Source of the DNA: Halobacterium noricense
GTDB taxonomy: Archaea > Halobacteriota > Halobacteria > Halobacteriales > Halobacteriaceae
Assembly: GCF_021233435.1 (NCBI RefSeq)
Contig: NZ_CP089468.1
Span: 1,860,001-1,924,000, forward strand
Direction: 5' to 3'
Length of the DNA stretch: 64,000 nt
Shown: positions 7,471 through 15,109 of the stretch, piece by piece
Layout of the letters: each line of letters opens with the position of its first letter
Position numbering within the stretch: position 1 is the first letter of the stretch
The notes under the pieces: model-generated
Databases searched by the model: none
The model's input: only the letters and a program-made list of their open reading frames with translations
Told to the model about the DNA's origin: nothing
Program-made: the position numbers and the translations under genes

Positions 7471-8658
7471 TTAATCGCTGGTCTGGGCCGCGGTCTCGCC
7501 CGCCTCGGCGACGCGGTCCTCGTAGTCGGGTTTGACAACTGTGACCACGACGGCCGTCACGAACGAGCCGAGGAGGACACAGGCGAGAAACAGGAACGGG
7601 CTGTTCGACAGGGGAACCACGAAGATACCGCCGTGGGGCGCGGGCATCGTTACGTCTAGCACCATCGCGGCCGCGGCCCCGGTCGCGCTCCCGATCATGA
7701 TGCTCGGGATGACGCGGATGGGGTCGGCGGCCGCGTAAGGGATTGCGCCCTCGGTGATGAAGGAAAAGCCCATGAGGATGCCGCTCTTTGCGTTCTCGTA
7801 CATCTCCGCGGCGTACTTGTGAGGCGCAATGAGGTTCGCCAGCCCCATTCCGATCGGGGGGATCATGCCGGCGATCATCACCGCGGCCATCGGCTCGGTG
7901 ATGGGGCCGCTCTGTGTGCCAAGCAGTCCGACCGCGAAGACGTACGCGACCTTGTTCACGGGGCCGCCCATGTCGAAGGCCATCATCACGCCCAGCAGCG
8001 CGCCCACGAGGACCGCCTGGCTGCCCTGCATCCCTTCGAGGAAACCGCTCAGGCCGGCGTTTGCGATGGCAACCGGGACGCCCAGGATGAACAGGACGAT
8101 GGGGAACAGAATCATGGTCGTCCCGACCGGAACGAGCAGGACGGGCATCATCGGTTCAAGCATCTCTGGAACGTCGAGATTCTTGAACCAGCGCGCGACG
8201 TATCCGGCGGCCAGCCCCGCAACCAGCGCGCCAAGGTAGCCGGCGCCCGCGCTGCCCCCAGAGATACCCATCACCTGGCCGGCCTGTTCGACGACTGCGC
8301 CCTGCTGGATGACGTACGAGAGCAGGAAGCCCGGGGCCAGCCCGGGACGGTCAGCGATGGCGTACGCGATGTAGGCCCCGAGTATCGGGACCATGATCGT
8401 GAGCCCGAGATTCCCCATCTGAGCCAGGAACCACGAGAAGGACCCCGACGCCTCGAATATGTTCTCGACGGTCGCGCCGCCCGGCCACAGGACGACGCTG
8501 AAGAGTTCGATTCGCCCCATCGATGCGGCGGCGTACCCGAGCGCGAGGAAGATACCGCCGATCGTCACGAACGGGATCATGAACGACACGCCGGTCATGA
8601 CGTCCTCTTTGACGGAGGTCACGTGAGACCGGAGCGCGCGTTCTGCTTTGTCTGACAT
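7471..8658 (-). CDS. ptsC: PTS fructose-specific EIIC permease
   Basis: The membrane channel that moves fructose inward while it is phosphorylated by EIIB. It has 395 residues with about nine membrane segments. Fructose-family landmarks are the N-terminal GVSFMIPFVTIGGIFLALG, MSAFDMGGPVNK-like MMAFDMGGPVNKVAYVFAVG, and FSFITEGAIPYAAADPIRVI. There is no fused EIIA or EIIB. It opens the minus-strand operon ptsC-ptsA-ptsH-ptsI-ptsB and is preceded by a 261-bp regulatory region with two GTTTTCGAACG boxes. The homologous cluster in Haloferax volcanii imports fructose. Confidence 0.95.
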   Translation of the reverse strand: MSDKAERALRSHVTSVKEDVMTGVSFMIPFVTIGGIFLALGYAAASMGRIELFSVVLWPGGATVENIFEASGSFSWFLAQMGNLGLTIMVPILGAYIAYAIADRPGLAPGFLLSYVIQQGAVVEQAGQVMGISGGSAGAGYLGALVAGLAAGYVARWFKNLDVPEMLEPMMPVLLVPVGTTMILFPIVLFILGVPVAIANAGLSGFLEGMQGSQAVLVGALLGVMMAFDMGGPVNKVAYVFAVGLLGTQSGPITEPMAAVMIAGMIPPIGMGLANLIAPHKYAAEMYENAKSGILMGFSFITEGAIPYAAADPIRVIPSIMIGSATGAAAAMVLDVTMPAPHGGIFVVPLSNSPFLFLACVLLGSFVTAVVVTVVKPDYEDRVAEAGETAAQTSD

Positions 8659-8919
8659 GGATGGAACCTACACTATTATCTAGTGAGGAGTTGAAAAGTA
8701 TTACCGAAAATGAATGTTTTCGAACGGTAGGGGAGAAATTATGGGATTAGCGTTCACTCAGCGAGACGAGACACACACACACAGACCACGACTGAAAAAG
8801 CCATTATCACGAGGTACGTGCGCTATAGTCCGTAATTATCGTTCGAAAACGTTCGCACACGCGTTTCAGAGCGAGTCCCCGAATTGAGTATAACTGATCA
8901 AACGCGCCGCCGTCTCGGG
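8659..8919 (-). promoter_or_regulatory. ptsC promoter region with two GTTTTCGAACG boxes
   Basis: This AT-rich gap separates pfkB from ptsC. GTTTTCGAACG lies at 8716-8726 and its reverse complement at 8840-8850. The first is part of a wider inverted repeat, CGAAAA (8705-8710) with TTTTCG (8717-8722). A TATA-like AGATAATAG lies about 25-30 bp before the ATG on the minus strand. The same 11-mer recurs upstream of fba, so these are good candidates for GlpR-type operator sites. Binding is inferred, not shown. Confidence 0.6.
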
Positions 8920-9828
8920 CTACCGTGCCGATACGTGCACGCGCTCGACATCCGACTGGATATCGCCGAGTGCCGGGATGTCGGTCCCCGGCACGCTGAC
9001 CACGCGAGAGGCGACAGCTACGCCGGCACGCAGCGCCGCGGCGTCCGATTGTCCCGCGACGAGCTCCGAGAGGACGCCAGCCAGTAGCGAGTCGCCGGCG
9101 CCGACGGTGTCAACGATATTGACGTTCAGCGCGGGCGCGTGCAACACCGAGTCTGCGGTGGCCATGACGGCTCCCTTCTCGCCGAGGGACGCGACCACGC
9201 GCTCGAACCCCGACTCACGGAGGCGACTCGCCGCGGCCCGGCTCTCCTCTACGGTCCCCGTCTCCGCGCCGGTCGCGGCCGCCAGTTCCGTCTCGTTTGG
9301 CTTACAGAGCGCGTACTCGGCGTCGAGCTCCCGGAGCGTCGCCCCGTCGACGTCGACGGCGGTGTCCCAGGCCCCGGCGAGAGCGATCCGGTCGACGTGT
9401 CGGGGCTCGATACCCGGCGGGCAGCTCCCGGCCACGACCACGATGTCGGGATCGACACCCCGGATCGTCTCGACGACATCGCCGACGACGCTCGGGTCGA
9501 CGGTCGGGCCGTCGTGGTTGATCTTGTACTCCTCGCCGTCGGTCAGGATCGTCGTGTTGAGCCGCGTCCGATCGCCGATCTCGACGAAGTCGTGGGGGAT
9601 CCCCTCCTCGTCAAGCTCGTCGGCGATGAACTGGCCGAACGCGCCGCCGAGAAGGCCGGTCGCGACGGTCTCCGCGTCGAGGTGAACGAGGTACTTCGAG
9701 ACGTTGATCCCCTTCCCGCCGGGGTGGACGGTCGCGTCTCCCGTCCGGGCAACCTCTCCCGGAGCGGGGAACGCATCGAGCTGGACCGTGTGATCGAGCG
9801 CCGGGTTCAGCGTGACTGTGAGTATCAT
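8920..9828 (-). CDS. pfkB: 1-phosphofructokinase (PfkB family)
   Basis: Phosphorylates fructose 1-phosphate, made by the PTS, to fructose 1,6-bisphosphate. The 302-residue ribokinase-fold protein starts ILTVTLNPALDHTVQLDAF, has the substrate-side HPGGKGINVSKYLVHL, the VAGSCPPG turn, LCKPNETELAA, and the catalytic, anion-hole motif DTVGAGDSLLAG with the base Asp near position 250. These are typical of the FruK/TagC branch. The start overlaps the end of glpR by 4 bp (ATGA), so the two form one operon, as in Haloferax. Confidence 0.94.
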   Translation of the reverse strand: MILTVTLNPALDHTVQLDAFPAPGEVARTGDATVHPGGKGINVSKYLVHLDAETVATGLLGGAFGQFIADELDEEGIPHDFVEIGDRTRLNTTILTDGEEYKINHDGPTVDPSVVGDVVETIRGVDPDIVVVAGSCPPGIEPRHVDRIALAGAWDTAVDVDGATLRELDAEYALCKPNETELAAATGAETGTVEESRAAASRLRESGFERVVASLGEKGAVMATADSVLHAPALNVNIVDTVGAGDSLLAGVLSELVAGQSDAAALRAGVAVASRVVSVPGTDIPALGDIQSDVERVHVSAR

Positions 9829-10592
9829 CTGTCGCGCACCTCGATCAGTTCCGCGCCCGCGGACTGGAAGGGCTCGCGGGCCGCCTCCGACAGCGGCTCG
9901 TCGGTGACGAACGTGTCGACGTCCTCGAACTCAGCGAACCGGACGAAGCTCTGCTCGTCGAGCTTGGTCCCGTCCGCGACCAGCACCACGCGCTGGGACT
10001 TCTGGATCATTAGCTCCTTGAGCCGCGCCTCGTCCTCGTTGGGAGTCATTAGACCCTGATCGAGGTCGATGGCGTTCGTCCCGAGAAAGAGTAAATCGAA
10101 GTTCATCTGCTCCATGAACCGCTCGGCGCTGGGGCCAACTAGCGACCGCGTCCGTTCGCGCAGGGACCCGCCCGTTATCTTCACCTCGTTGTCCCGCTGT
10201 ATCAGCTTCAGAGAGAGCGGTGGCGAGTTCGTGACGGCCATAAACGAGCCGTCTCGGGGGGCCGTCTGGGCGACCTGCATCGTCGTCGTCCCGCCGTCGA
10301 AAAACACCACCTCGTTCTCGTGGATCTCCTCTACAGCCCGCTCGGCAATAGCCATTTTGGCCTCCAGGTTCTGGACTTCCTTCTGGCCGTACGTCTGTTC
10401 TTCGCCGACGCTGGTCGCTGGGACGGCGCCCCCGTGGGAGCGCTCGATCAGTTGCTGTTCGGCCAGGTCGTTGAGGTCGCGTCGGATCGTCGCCTTGGAG
10501 AACTCGAGCTCCTCAGAGAGGTCGTCGACGGAGCAGCCGCCCTGGTCCGTGACGAGGCCGACGATCTTTCGCTTGCGTACTTCGGGGAGCAT
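9825..10592 (-). CDS. glpR: DeoR/GlpR-family transcriptional regulator
   Basis: A sugar-phosphate-sensing repressor. Residues 1-55 form the DeoR winged helix (MLPEVRKRKIVGLVTDQGG, then LSEELEFSKATIRRDLNDLAEQQLI and SHGGAVP). The rest is the sugar-phosphate-binding domain with VFFDGGTTTMQVA, VTNSPPLSL, ITGGSLRERTRSLVGP and LGTNAIDLDQGLMTP. It has 255 residues. I prefer the ATG at 10592 because the DeoR N-terminus begins there; upstream in-frame codons lack similarity. In Haloferax volcanii GlpR represses the fructose and glucose kinases and the PTS; here it is likely to act on the GTTTTCGAACG boxes. Confidence 0.93.
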   Translation of the reverse strand: MLPEVRKRKIVGLVTDQGGCSVDDLSEELEFSKATIRRDLNDLAEQQLIERSHGGAVPATSVGEEQTYGQKEVQNLEAKMAIAERAVEEIHENEVVFFDGGTTTMQVAQTAPRDGSFMAVTNSPPLSLKLIQRDNEVKITGGSLRERTRSLVGPSAERFMEQMNFDLLFLGTNAIDLDQGLMTPNEDEARLKELMIQKSQRVVLVADGTKLDEQSFVRFAEFEDVDTFVTDEPLSEAAREPFQSAGAELIEVRDR

Positions 10593-10768
10593 GGTCGAGG
10601 CGTAGCCGTTGCGCGGTAATTGTCCGCGCCAACGTATAGTTGTTTGTGAATATTTTTTACCGAACATGCACGATATCGGGATTTGCGCGCTCGTCGATCG
10701 CCGGTCGCGCGGGTCCGCCAGTCACCGACGGCCGCGACCCGCCGGATGCTATCGACGCCGCCATCTGC
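10593..10768 (-). promoter_or_regulatory. glpR-pfkB promoter region
   Basis: A 176-bp gap between glpR and the aldehyde dehydrogenase gene. Around 10630-10670 it is AT-rich; on the minus strand it reads GTAAAAAATATTCAC then ACTATACG, the latter a plausible TATA box. No exact GTTTTCGAACG box is present, in contrast to the ptsC and fba promoters, so glpR may be controlled differently. Confidence 0.4.
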
Positions 10769-12199
10769 TCAGAGGATTACTGACTTGCGCCGGACGAACT
10801 CTCGGATCGTGACGCCCAGGCCCTCGCGCCCGATGCCGGACTTCCCGTTGCCGCCGAAGGGAATGTCGCCGAGTCCGTGGCTCGGAACGCCGTTGATGCG
10901 GACCGCACCGGCCTCCAGCCGGTTGGCCACGGATGTCGCCCGGTCGTAGTCGCTCGTGAAGACACAGCCGTCAAGGGTCAGATCGCTCTCGTTTGCCAGC
11001 TCTAGGGCGGCCGACTCGGACTCGACTTCCGTAACGGCCGCGACTGGCCCGAACTGCTCCTCACGGAGGATCCGGGCGTCGTGGGGGATCTCCGAGAGCA
11101 GCGTCGGTTCGTAGACGGTGCCGTCCCGCTCGCCACCACACACCAGGTTCGCGCCGCGGTCAACAGCGTCAGTGACGAGCTCGTCGACCCACTCGGCCTG
11201 GCTTTCGTCGATGAGAGGACCGACCCTGGTCGACTCCTCGAAGAGGTCGTCCGGCTGCCACTCCGGGACCCTGTCTTCGAGGTCGGAGACGAGGTCGTCG
11301 TGGACGTCCTCGTGAGCGAGGATCCGGCTCACCGCCGAGCAGCGCTGGCCGGCGTACTTGAACGACCCCTTCGCGCACTGGTCCGCGACGTCCGTCAGGT
11401 CCGCGTCGGAGAAGACGATAGCGGGCGCGTTCCCGCCCAGTTCGAGGTGGAGGTTGGCGATGCCGCTCTGGTCGGCGACGCGTTTCCCCGCGCCGGACGA
11501 GCCGGTCATCGCGACGGCGTCGACCCTGTCGTCGCCCACGAGCGCATCGCCGATCTCGCTTCCGCGTCCAGGGAGGAAGTTGAACGTCCCCTCGGGGAGA
11601 TCGACATCGTCGAGGACTTCCGCGAGCATGGCCGCGCTGACGGGCGTTTTCAGCGCCGGTTTGAGCAACACGCTGTTGCCCGTCGCGAGCGCTGGCGCGA
11701 CCTGCAGGGCGGTCGTCGCCAGGGGATAGTTGTACGGCGAGATGCAGACGACGGTACCGATGGGTTCGAACTTGACGAGGGCCTCCCAGTCCTCGTGGCC
11801 GTCGGTGGTGCCCTCGCGGTACTCGCCCTTGAGATGGCGAATCTCCTCGGCGGCCCGATCGAAGCGCTCGGCGGCGCTCTCGACCTCGCCGCGCGCGCTC
11901 GATATTGGTTTGCCGGCCTCGCGGACGATGGTCTCGACGAAGTCCGACTTCCGCTCGCGGATGCCGTCCGCGATCTCGTGACACCAGTTCGCTCGCTCCG
12001 GGATGGTCGTCTCGCGCAGTTCCGTCCGGGCCGCGTCCGCCGCGGTGAGCGCACGCTCAACGTCATCGACTCCCGCCAGATGGACTGTCTCGAAGGTCCC
12101 GCCATCGGCGAGATCGGAGATGGTCGCCGTCCGCTCGGGGGCCGTCCACCTGCCGCGGACCAGCGGTCCGGTCGCGTGTCGGGTGCGTTGTGCGGCCAT
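10769..12199 (-). CDS. NAD(P)-dependent aldehyde dehydrogenase, GAPN-like
   Basis: A 476-residue aldehyde dehydrogenase with EPIGTVVCISPYNYPLA, the cofactor-fold turn MTGSSGAGKRVA, the general base in LHLELGGNAPAIV, and the nucleophile in KYAGQRCSAVSR. The C-terminal DIPFGGNGKSGIGREG block is like archaeal non-phosphorylating glyceraldehyde-3-phosphate and lactaldehyde dehydrogenases. Its position 5 bp after fba, in a fructose-degradation island, favours oxidation of glyceraldehyde 3-phosphate to 3-phosphoglycerate, bypassing GAPDH and PGK. Lactaldehyde or succinate semialdehyde are other possible substrates. Substrate is therefore inferred from context. Confidence 0.85.
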   Translation of the reverse strand: MAAQRTRHATGPLVRGRWTAPERTATISDLADGGTFETVHLAGVDDVERALTAADAARTELRETTIPERANWCHEIADGIRERKSDFVETIVREAGKPISSARGEVESAAERFDRAAEEIRHLKGEYREGTTDGHEDWEALVKFEPIGTVVCISPYNYPLATTALQVAPALATGNSVLLKPALKTPVSAAMLAEVLDDVDLPEGTFNFLPGRGSEIGDALVGDDRVDAVAMTGSSGAGKRVADQSGIANLHLELGGNAPAIVFSDADLTDVADQCAKGSFKYAGQRCSAVSRILAHEDVHDDLVSDLEDRVPEWQPDDLFEESTRVGPLIDESQAEWVDELVTDAVDRGANLVCGGERDGTVYEPTLLSEIPHDARILREEQFGPVAAVTEVESESAALELANESDLTLDGCVFTSDYDRATSVANRLEAGAVRINGVPSHGLGDIPFGGNGKSGIGREGLGVTIREFVRRKSVIL

Positions 12200-12204
12200 C
12201 TGAA

Positions 12205-12993
12205 TTACCGCTCCAAGACGTCGCTCGCGCTCTCGCCCTCGAACACGACGCCTTCGAGTGCGTCGAGGATTCTCTCGGGGTCCTCGCGCTGCCAGACGTT
12301 TCGACCGACGGCGAGGCCGCTCGCGCCGGCGTCGACGGCGGCCTCAACAAGCGAGAGGAACTCGTAGTCGGTGGTTTTCGACCCGCCGCTGAGGACGACG
12401 TTCGCCTCGCCGGCGGCGTCGACGGCGCGCGACATCGCCTCGGGGCTGCGGGGCCACTTGACCTTCACCAGGTCGGCACCGAGTTCGAGGCCGATGCGGG
12501 TCGCGTACGCGATAGCCTCGGGGCTGCGGTGGTTTTTCATCGCCTGCCCGCGGGGGTACGACCACATCGCGACGGGGAGGTCGCGGTCCCGGGCGGACTC
12601 CTGGACGTCGCGGAACTCTTCGAACATCTCCGGTTCGCGATTCGACCCGGCATAGACGGTGTATCCGACCGCATCAGCGCCTAGCTCGACCGCGCGCTCG
12701 ACGGAACAGGTCTGGGGCGAGTAGGGCTCGCCCGACCAGAGGCCAGACGTGCCGTTGAGCTTCGCCAGCAGCGACACCGAGTCCTCGTAGGACGGGTAGT
12801 ACGTCTCGGCGAGGCCCTTGTGGACGGCGAATCCGGTCACCGCGTCGTGGGTCGCCATCTCGAAGACCTCGCGAGGGTCGAGCCGTTCAGGCACGTCCTC
12901 GAAGGCGGCCGGTCCGTGCTCCAGGCCGTGATCGTGGGCCAGAATCAGCGACCGACCGTTCCTCGTGAGCGGATTGTCTTCTGATACCTTCAT
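12205..12993 (-). CDS. fba: Archaeal class I fructose-1,6-bisphosphate aldolase
   Basis: Splits fructose 1,6-bisphosphate to dihydroxyacetone phosphate and glyceraldehyde 3-phosphate by a Schiff-base mechanism. The 262-residue DhnA-type barrel shows LILAHDHGLEHGP, FAVHKGLAE, WSYPRGQAM, LGADLVKVKWP with the Schiff-base lysine, and VVLSGGSKTTD plus GASGLAVGRNVWQRE for phosphate binding. Haloarchaea more often use a class II aldolase, but class I DhnA types also occur. It is the first gene of an fba-aldehyde dehydrogenase transcript, separate from glpR-pfkB, and has its own upstream GTTTTCGAACG box. Confidence 0.92.
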   Translation of the reverse strand: MKVSEDNPLTRNGRSLILAHDHGLEHGPAAFEDVPERLDPREVFEMATHDAVTGFAVHKGLAETYYPSYEDSVSLLAKLNGTSGLWSGEPYSPQTCSVERAVELGADAVGYTVYAGSNREPEMFEEFRDVQESARDRDLPVAMWSYPRGQAMKNHRSPEAIAYATRIGLELGADLVKVKWPRSPEAMSRAVDAAGEANVVLSGGSKTTDYEFLSLVEAAVDAGASGLAVGRNVWQREDPERILDALEGVVFEGESASDVLER

Positions 12994-13290
12994 ATTCGAG
13001 TGTTACTACGCACTAACAATCGCTTAGTAGTACTGAATACGATTGTTTCGTATCGGTTTTCCCACAACATGTCTTTCATCGGTAATCGTCGAGGATTCAC
13101 TCTCGAGAAGAGTCGCCCGAACAGCGGACAAATCGGTCTCGTTAGCGTCTGTGTACCGAGATTATCCGAGGGCGGGATCTCTCGGTTCGTTTTCGAACGT
13201 GTGTGAATACCGTGCACGAACTGGGTCGAACCGGCGATCGGCGGGGGAGATCGTGGTTTCAAGCCCGCTTGTCGAGTATCACGTCCCACG
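12994..13290 (-). promoter_or_regulatory. fba upstream region with GTTTTCGAACG box
   Basis: About 300 bp without a gene. It holds GTTTTCGAACG at 13189-13199, identical to the two ptsC-upstream copies, and a small inverted repeat ATACGA/TCGTAT at 13037-13053. The part nearest fba (12994-13060) is AT-rich and should contain the core promoter. The sequence 13060-13290 is GATC-containing, like the rest of the island. The box lies 196 bp before the start codon, similar to the distal ptsC box (182 bp). Confidence 0.55.
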
Positions 13291-13446
13291 ATGTTCGAGG
13301 CGACGCCGCAGGACTGGGTCGGTGCCTGGAGCGAGAAGCGCGCCGCGCTGACCGCGGAGCGGGTCGGACTGGTCGACCACGCCACGGGCGAGCGGTACAC
13401 CTACACGGACCTGGACGCGTGGGCGAACAGGTTCGCGCGTCTCTTT
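13291..13446 (+). pseudogene. Truncated acyl-CoA synthetase (AMP-binding) N-terminus
   Basis: The frame encodes about 52 residues typical of the start of an AMP-dependent acyl-CoA ligase: DWVGAWSEKRAALTAERVGL, VDHATGERYTYTDLDAWANR and FARLF. After ARLF the similarity ends and a GC-rich palindromic stretch takes over, so the remaining 450-odd residues, including the AMP-binding motifs, are missing. It directly adjoins the right repeat of the fructose island; the break was probably made when the island inserted or rearranged. The frame runs on into the next gene without a stop, but that part is not ligase. Confidence 0.75.
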
Positions 13447-13517
13447 TTGTCGAGCGGGCGGGCGGCTCTGCCGACCGCCGCGAAACGTGGCGGCAAAGCT
13501 GCCACGCGCGGCTCGAC

Positions 13518-13571
13518 CTTTCAAAAGGCAACGTCGTCTCCGCTACTTTCGTCTGCTTATCCGAACACCAC
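13518..13571. repeat. Right copy of 54-bp inverted repeat flanking the fructose island
   Basis: The reverse complement of this stretch matches 3841-3894 at 47 of 54 positions without gaps. It lies between the truncated acyl-CoA synthetase and the next core gene. Just before it (13470-13500) is a GC-rich palindromic sequence with GCCGCGAAACGTGGC-like pairing. The two copies in opposite orientation enclose about 9.7 kb of fructose genes. Confidence 0.8.
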
Positions 13572-13620
13572 CCGACACGGGGCCTCAACCTTTTTCCCGG
13601 CAGCCGTTCGACTGGTGAGC

Positions 13621-13803
13621 ATGGCGCACGAGGCGTACGTGCAGTTGGTCTGTCCTGAATGTCAAAAGCAGTGGGAGAGCACGCCGAGCGAGTTGCCCAC
13701 CCACGACGAGAACTTCAGCTGTTCGAACTGTCACGCCACACGGCGGACGGCGGAGTTCATGCGAACCGACCGCGACCTCGAAAACTTGAAACAGCTCCAG
13801 TAA
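13621..13803 (+). CDS. Small CPxCG-type zinc-ribbon protein
   Basis: A 60-residue protein with two Cys pairs, LVCPECQKQW near residue 10 and FSCSNCHATRR near residue 33, forming a likely single zinc ribbon. Such small zinc-finger proteins are widespread in haloarchaea and several affect physiology, but none of the motifs points to a specific partner. The ATG at 13621 is chosen because it follows the repeat and because the frame upstream belongs to the truncated ligase. It is convergent with the aIF2-beta gene, 5 bp apart. Confidence 0.85.
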   Translation: MAHEAYVQLVCPECQKQWESTPSELPTHDENFSCSNCHATRRTAEFMRTDRDLENLKQLQ

Positions 13804-13808
13804 CCCTT

Positions 13809-14207
13809 CTAGACGACCGACCGGGCGCCACACGCTTCGCAGTGGAGGCGTTCGGTGTCGTCCTCGATTTCGAGATTCGTGTCCGGCAGCCCGCACTCGG
13901 GGCACGTGACGTACGTGTCGACGTACTCGTCGAGCACGTCCTCGACGCGGCGCTGACGGAACCCGCCAGTGAATCGGGCGCGCCCGTTCTCGTCGATCTG
14001 GGCGCTCGTCCCGAGCTCGTTCTGAATGAACTTCAGCACGTGGTCCTGCTCGCGGCCGAGTCGGTCGAGCGTGTCTTGGAAGTTCTCGTACACCGTGACG
14101 TTGCCTTCCTCGCGGACGTTCGGCTCCGGAACCTCGAACCGGCTCTCGCTGCCCGCGACGTCGGGCTTCTCCTGCATCGCGCGGTCGAGTTGCTCCTCGT
14201 AATCCAT
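13809..14207 (-). CDS. Translation initiation factor aIF2 subunit beta
   Basis: Part of the aIF2 complex that delivers initiator tRNA to the small ribosomal subunit. The 132-residue protein has an N-terminal helix, a central fold with TVYENFQDTLDRLGREQDHVLKF then NELGTSAQIDENGRARFTG, and a C-terminal zinc ribbon with VTCPECGLPDTNL and LHCEACGARSVV. Length and domain order are normal. The start at 14207 fits the family N-terminus (MDYEEQLDRAM); nine further in-frame codons upstream have no similarity. Confidence 0.95.
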   Translation of the reverse strand: MDYEEQLDRAMQEKPDVAGSESRFEVPEPNVREEGNVTVYENFQDTLDRLGREQDHVLKFIQNELGTSAQIDENGRARFTGGFRQRRVEDVLDEYVDTYVTCPECGLPDTNLEIEDDTERLHCEACGARSVV

Positions 14208-14343
14208 ACCCCAACGAAGTAGCGGCCCGCACAAAAGCCTTTCAAAAGCCCGGGTTGCCCCGATTTCGGCCCGTACAGTCGAGACCCGTGGTAACAGCTC
14301 TCAGGATAATACTATAACCCCGTGACCGTTAGAATTGGCTGCC

Positions 14344-14583
14344 ATGAAGAAGCAGGAGCTCATCCACCTCCACGGCCTCCTCGCAGAGGTCGGGAACTAC
14401 TACGAGGAGTGCAAGTCCGACGAGATTTCCCTCGACGAGTACGAGGACCTCGGCGTACGACCGACATCGATTCACAAATCGAAGACTGACCACAAAGCGG
14501 CTGTTTTCGCGCTCGCGGGCGGCATCACTTCGGCGATGGACGAACCCGAGGAACAGGAAGCCGTCCCCGCCCAAGCTGACTAA
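14344..14583 (+). CDS. UPF0058 family protein
   Basis: A 79-residue protein starting MKKQELIHLHGLLAEVGNYY, with YEDLGVRPTSIHKSKTDH and AVFALAGGITSAM, the pattern of archaeal UPF0058. The function is unknown. Its ATG at 14344 is preferred to a TTG three codons earlier. An AT-rich TACTATAACC about 28 bp upstream is a good TATA candidate and suggests a leaderless transcript. It is divergent from the aIF2-beta gene. Confidence 0.88.
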   Translation: MKKQELIHLHGLLAEVGNYYEECKSDEISLDEYEDLGVRPTSIHKSKTDHKAAVFALAGGITSAMDEPEEQEAVPAQAD

Positions 14584-14634
14584 CGTAGCGACACGCGACG
14601 TCTCCTCACACCCACTACCTCCCCAGCGACAGCG

Positions 14635-15021
14635 TTACGCCCCGTCCGCCCCGCCTTCGGACTCCCCGCTCTCCCCCTCCTCGCTGCCTTCCTCCTCGAC
14701 GGTCAGCACTTCCAGCGGGATGTTCTCCAGGCGCTGGCCGATCTCCTTGCGGGCAATACGGGAGGCGTGTTCGTTCCGTTCGACGTTGAACACGCTCATC
14801 TCCAGTTCGAGCGCGACCAGACTCTCGTCGGCCGCGACGAACGCGGGGTCGAGTTCGTCCCCGCAGTGCGGGCACGTCCGCTCGCCCATGCTGATTTCGA
14901 CGTAGTTGAGGTCCGGGTTCAGGAGCTCGCCGGTCTTCGCGATGGCGATGCGCACCGCGTCGTCAGGGGTCTCGACGTCGTAGACGGGGATTGCGGCCTC
15001 GACGACCACCCTACAATCCAT
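14635..15021 (-). CDS. UPF0212 (DUF555) family protein
   Basis: A 128-residue protein with MDCRVVVEAAIPVYDVETPD, AIAKTGELLNPDLNYVEI, a CPHCGDEL zinc-knuckle-like pair and a tail ending EEEGSEEGESGESEGG that is strongly acidic. The first 105 residues match UPF0212, an archaeal family with no known role. It is convergent with the UPF0058 gene and divergent from the 8-oxoguanine glycosylase gene. The acidic tail is a halophilic addition. Confidence 0.87.
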   Translation of the reverse strand: MDCRVVVEAAIPVYDVETPDDAVRIAIAKTGELLNPDLNYVEISMGERTCPHCGDELDPAFVAADESLVALELEMSVFNVERNEHASRIARKEIGQRLENIPLEVLTVEEEGSEEGESGESEGGADGA

Positions 15022-15109
15022 GGCTACGTGAGACGTTCACGCGCAACGTAGAAGAACTTTGGCCCGGAACCGAACCCGTCTTCCCCCAGCGCCGCCAAGC
15101 CCGCCCGAG

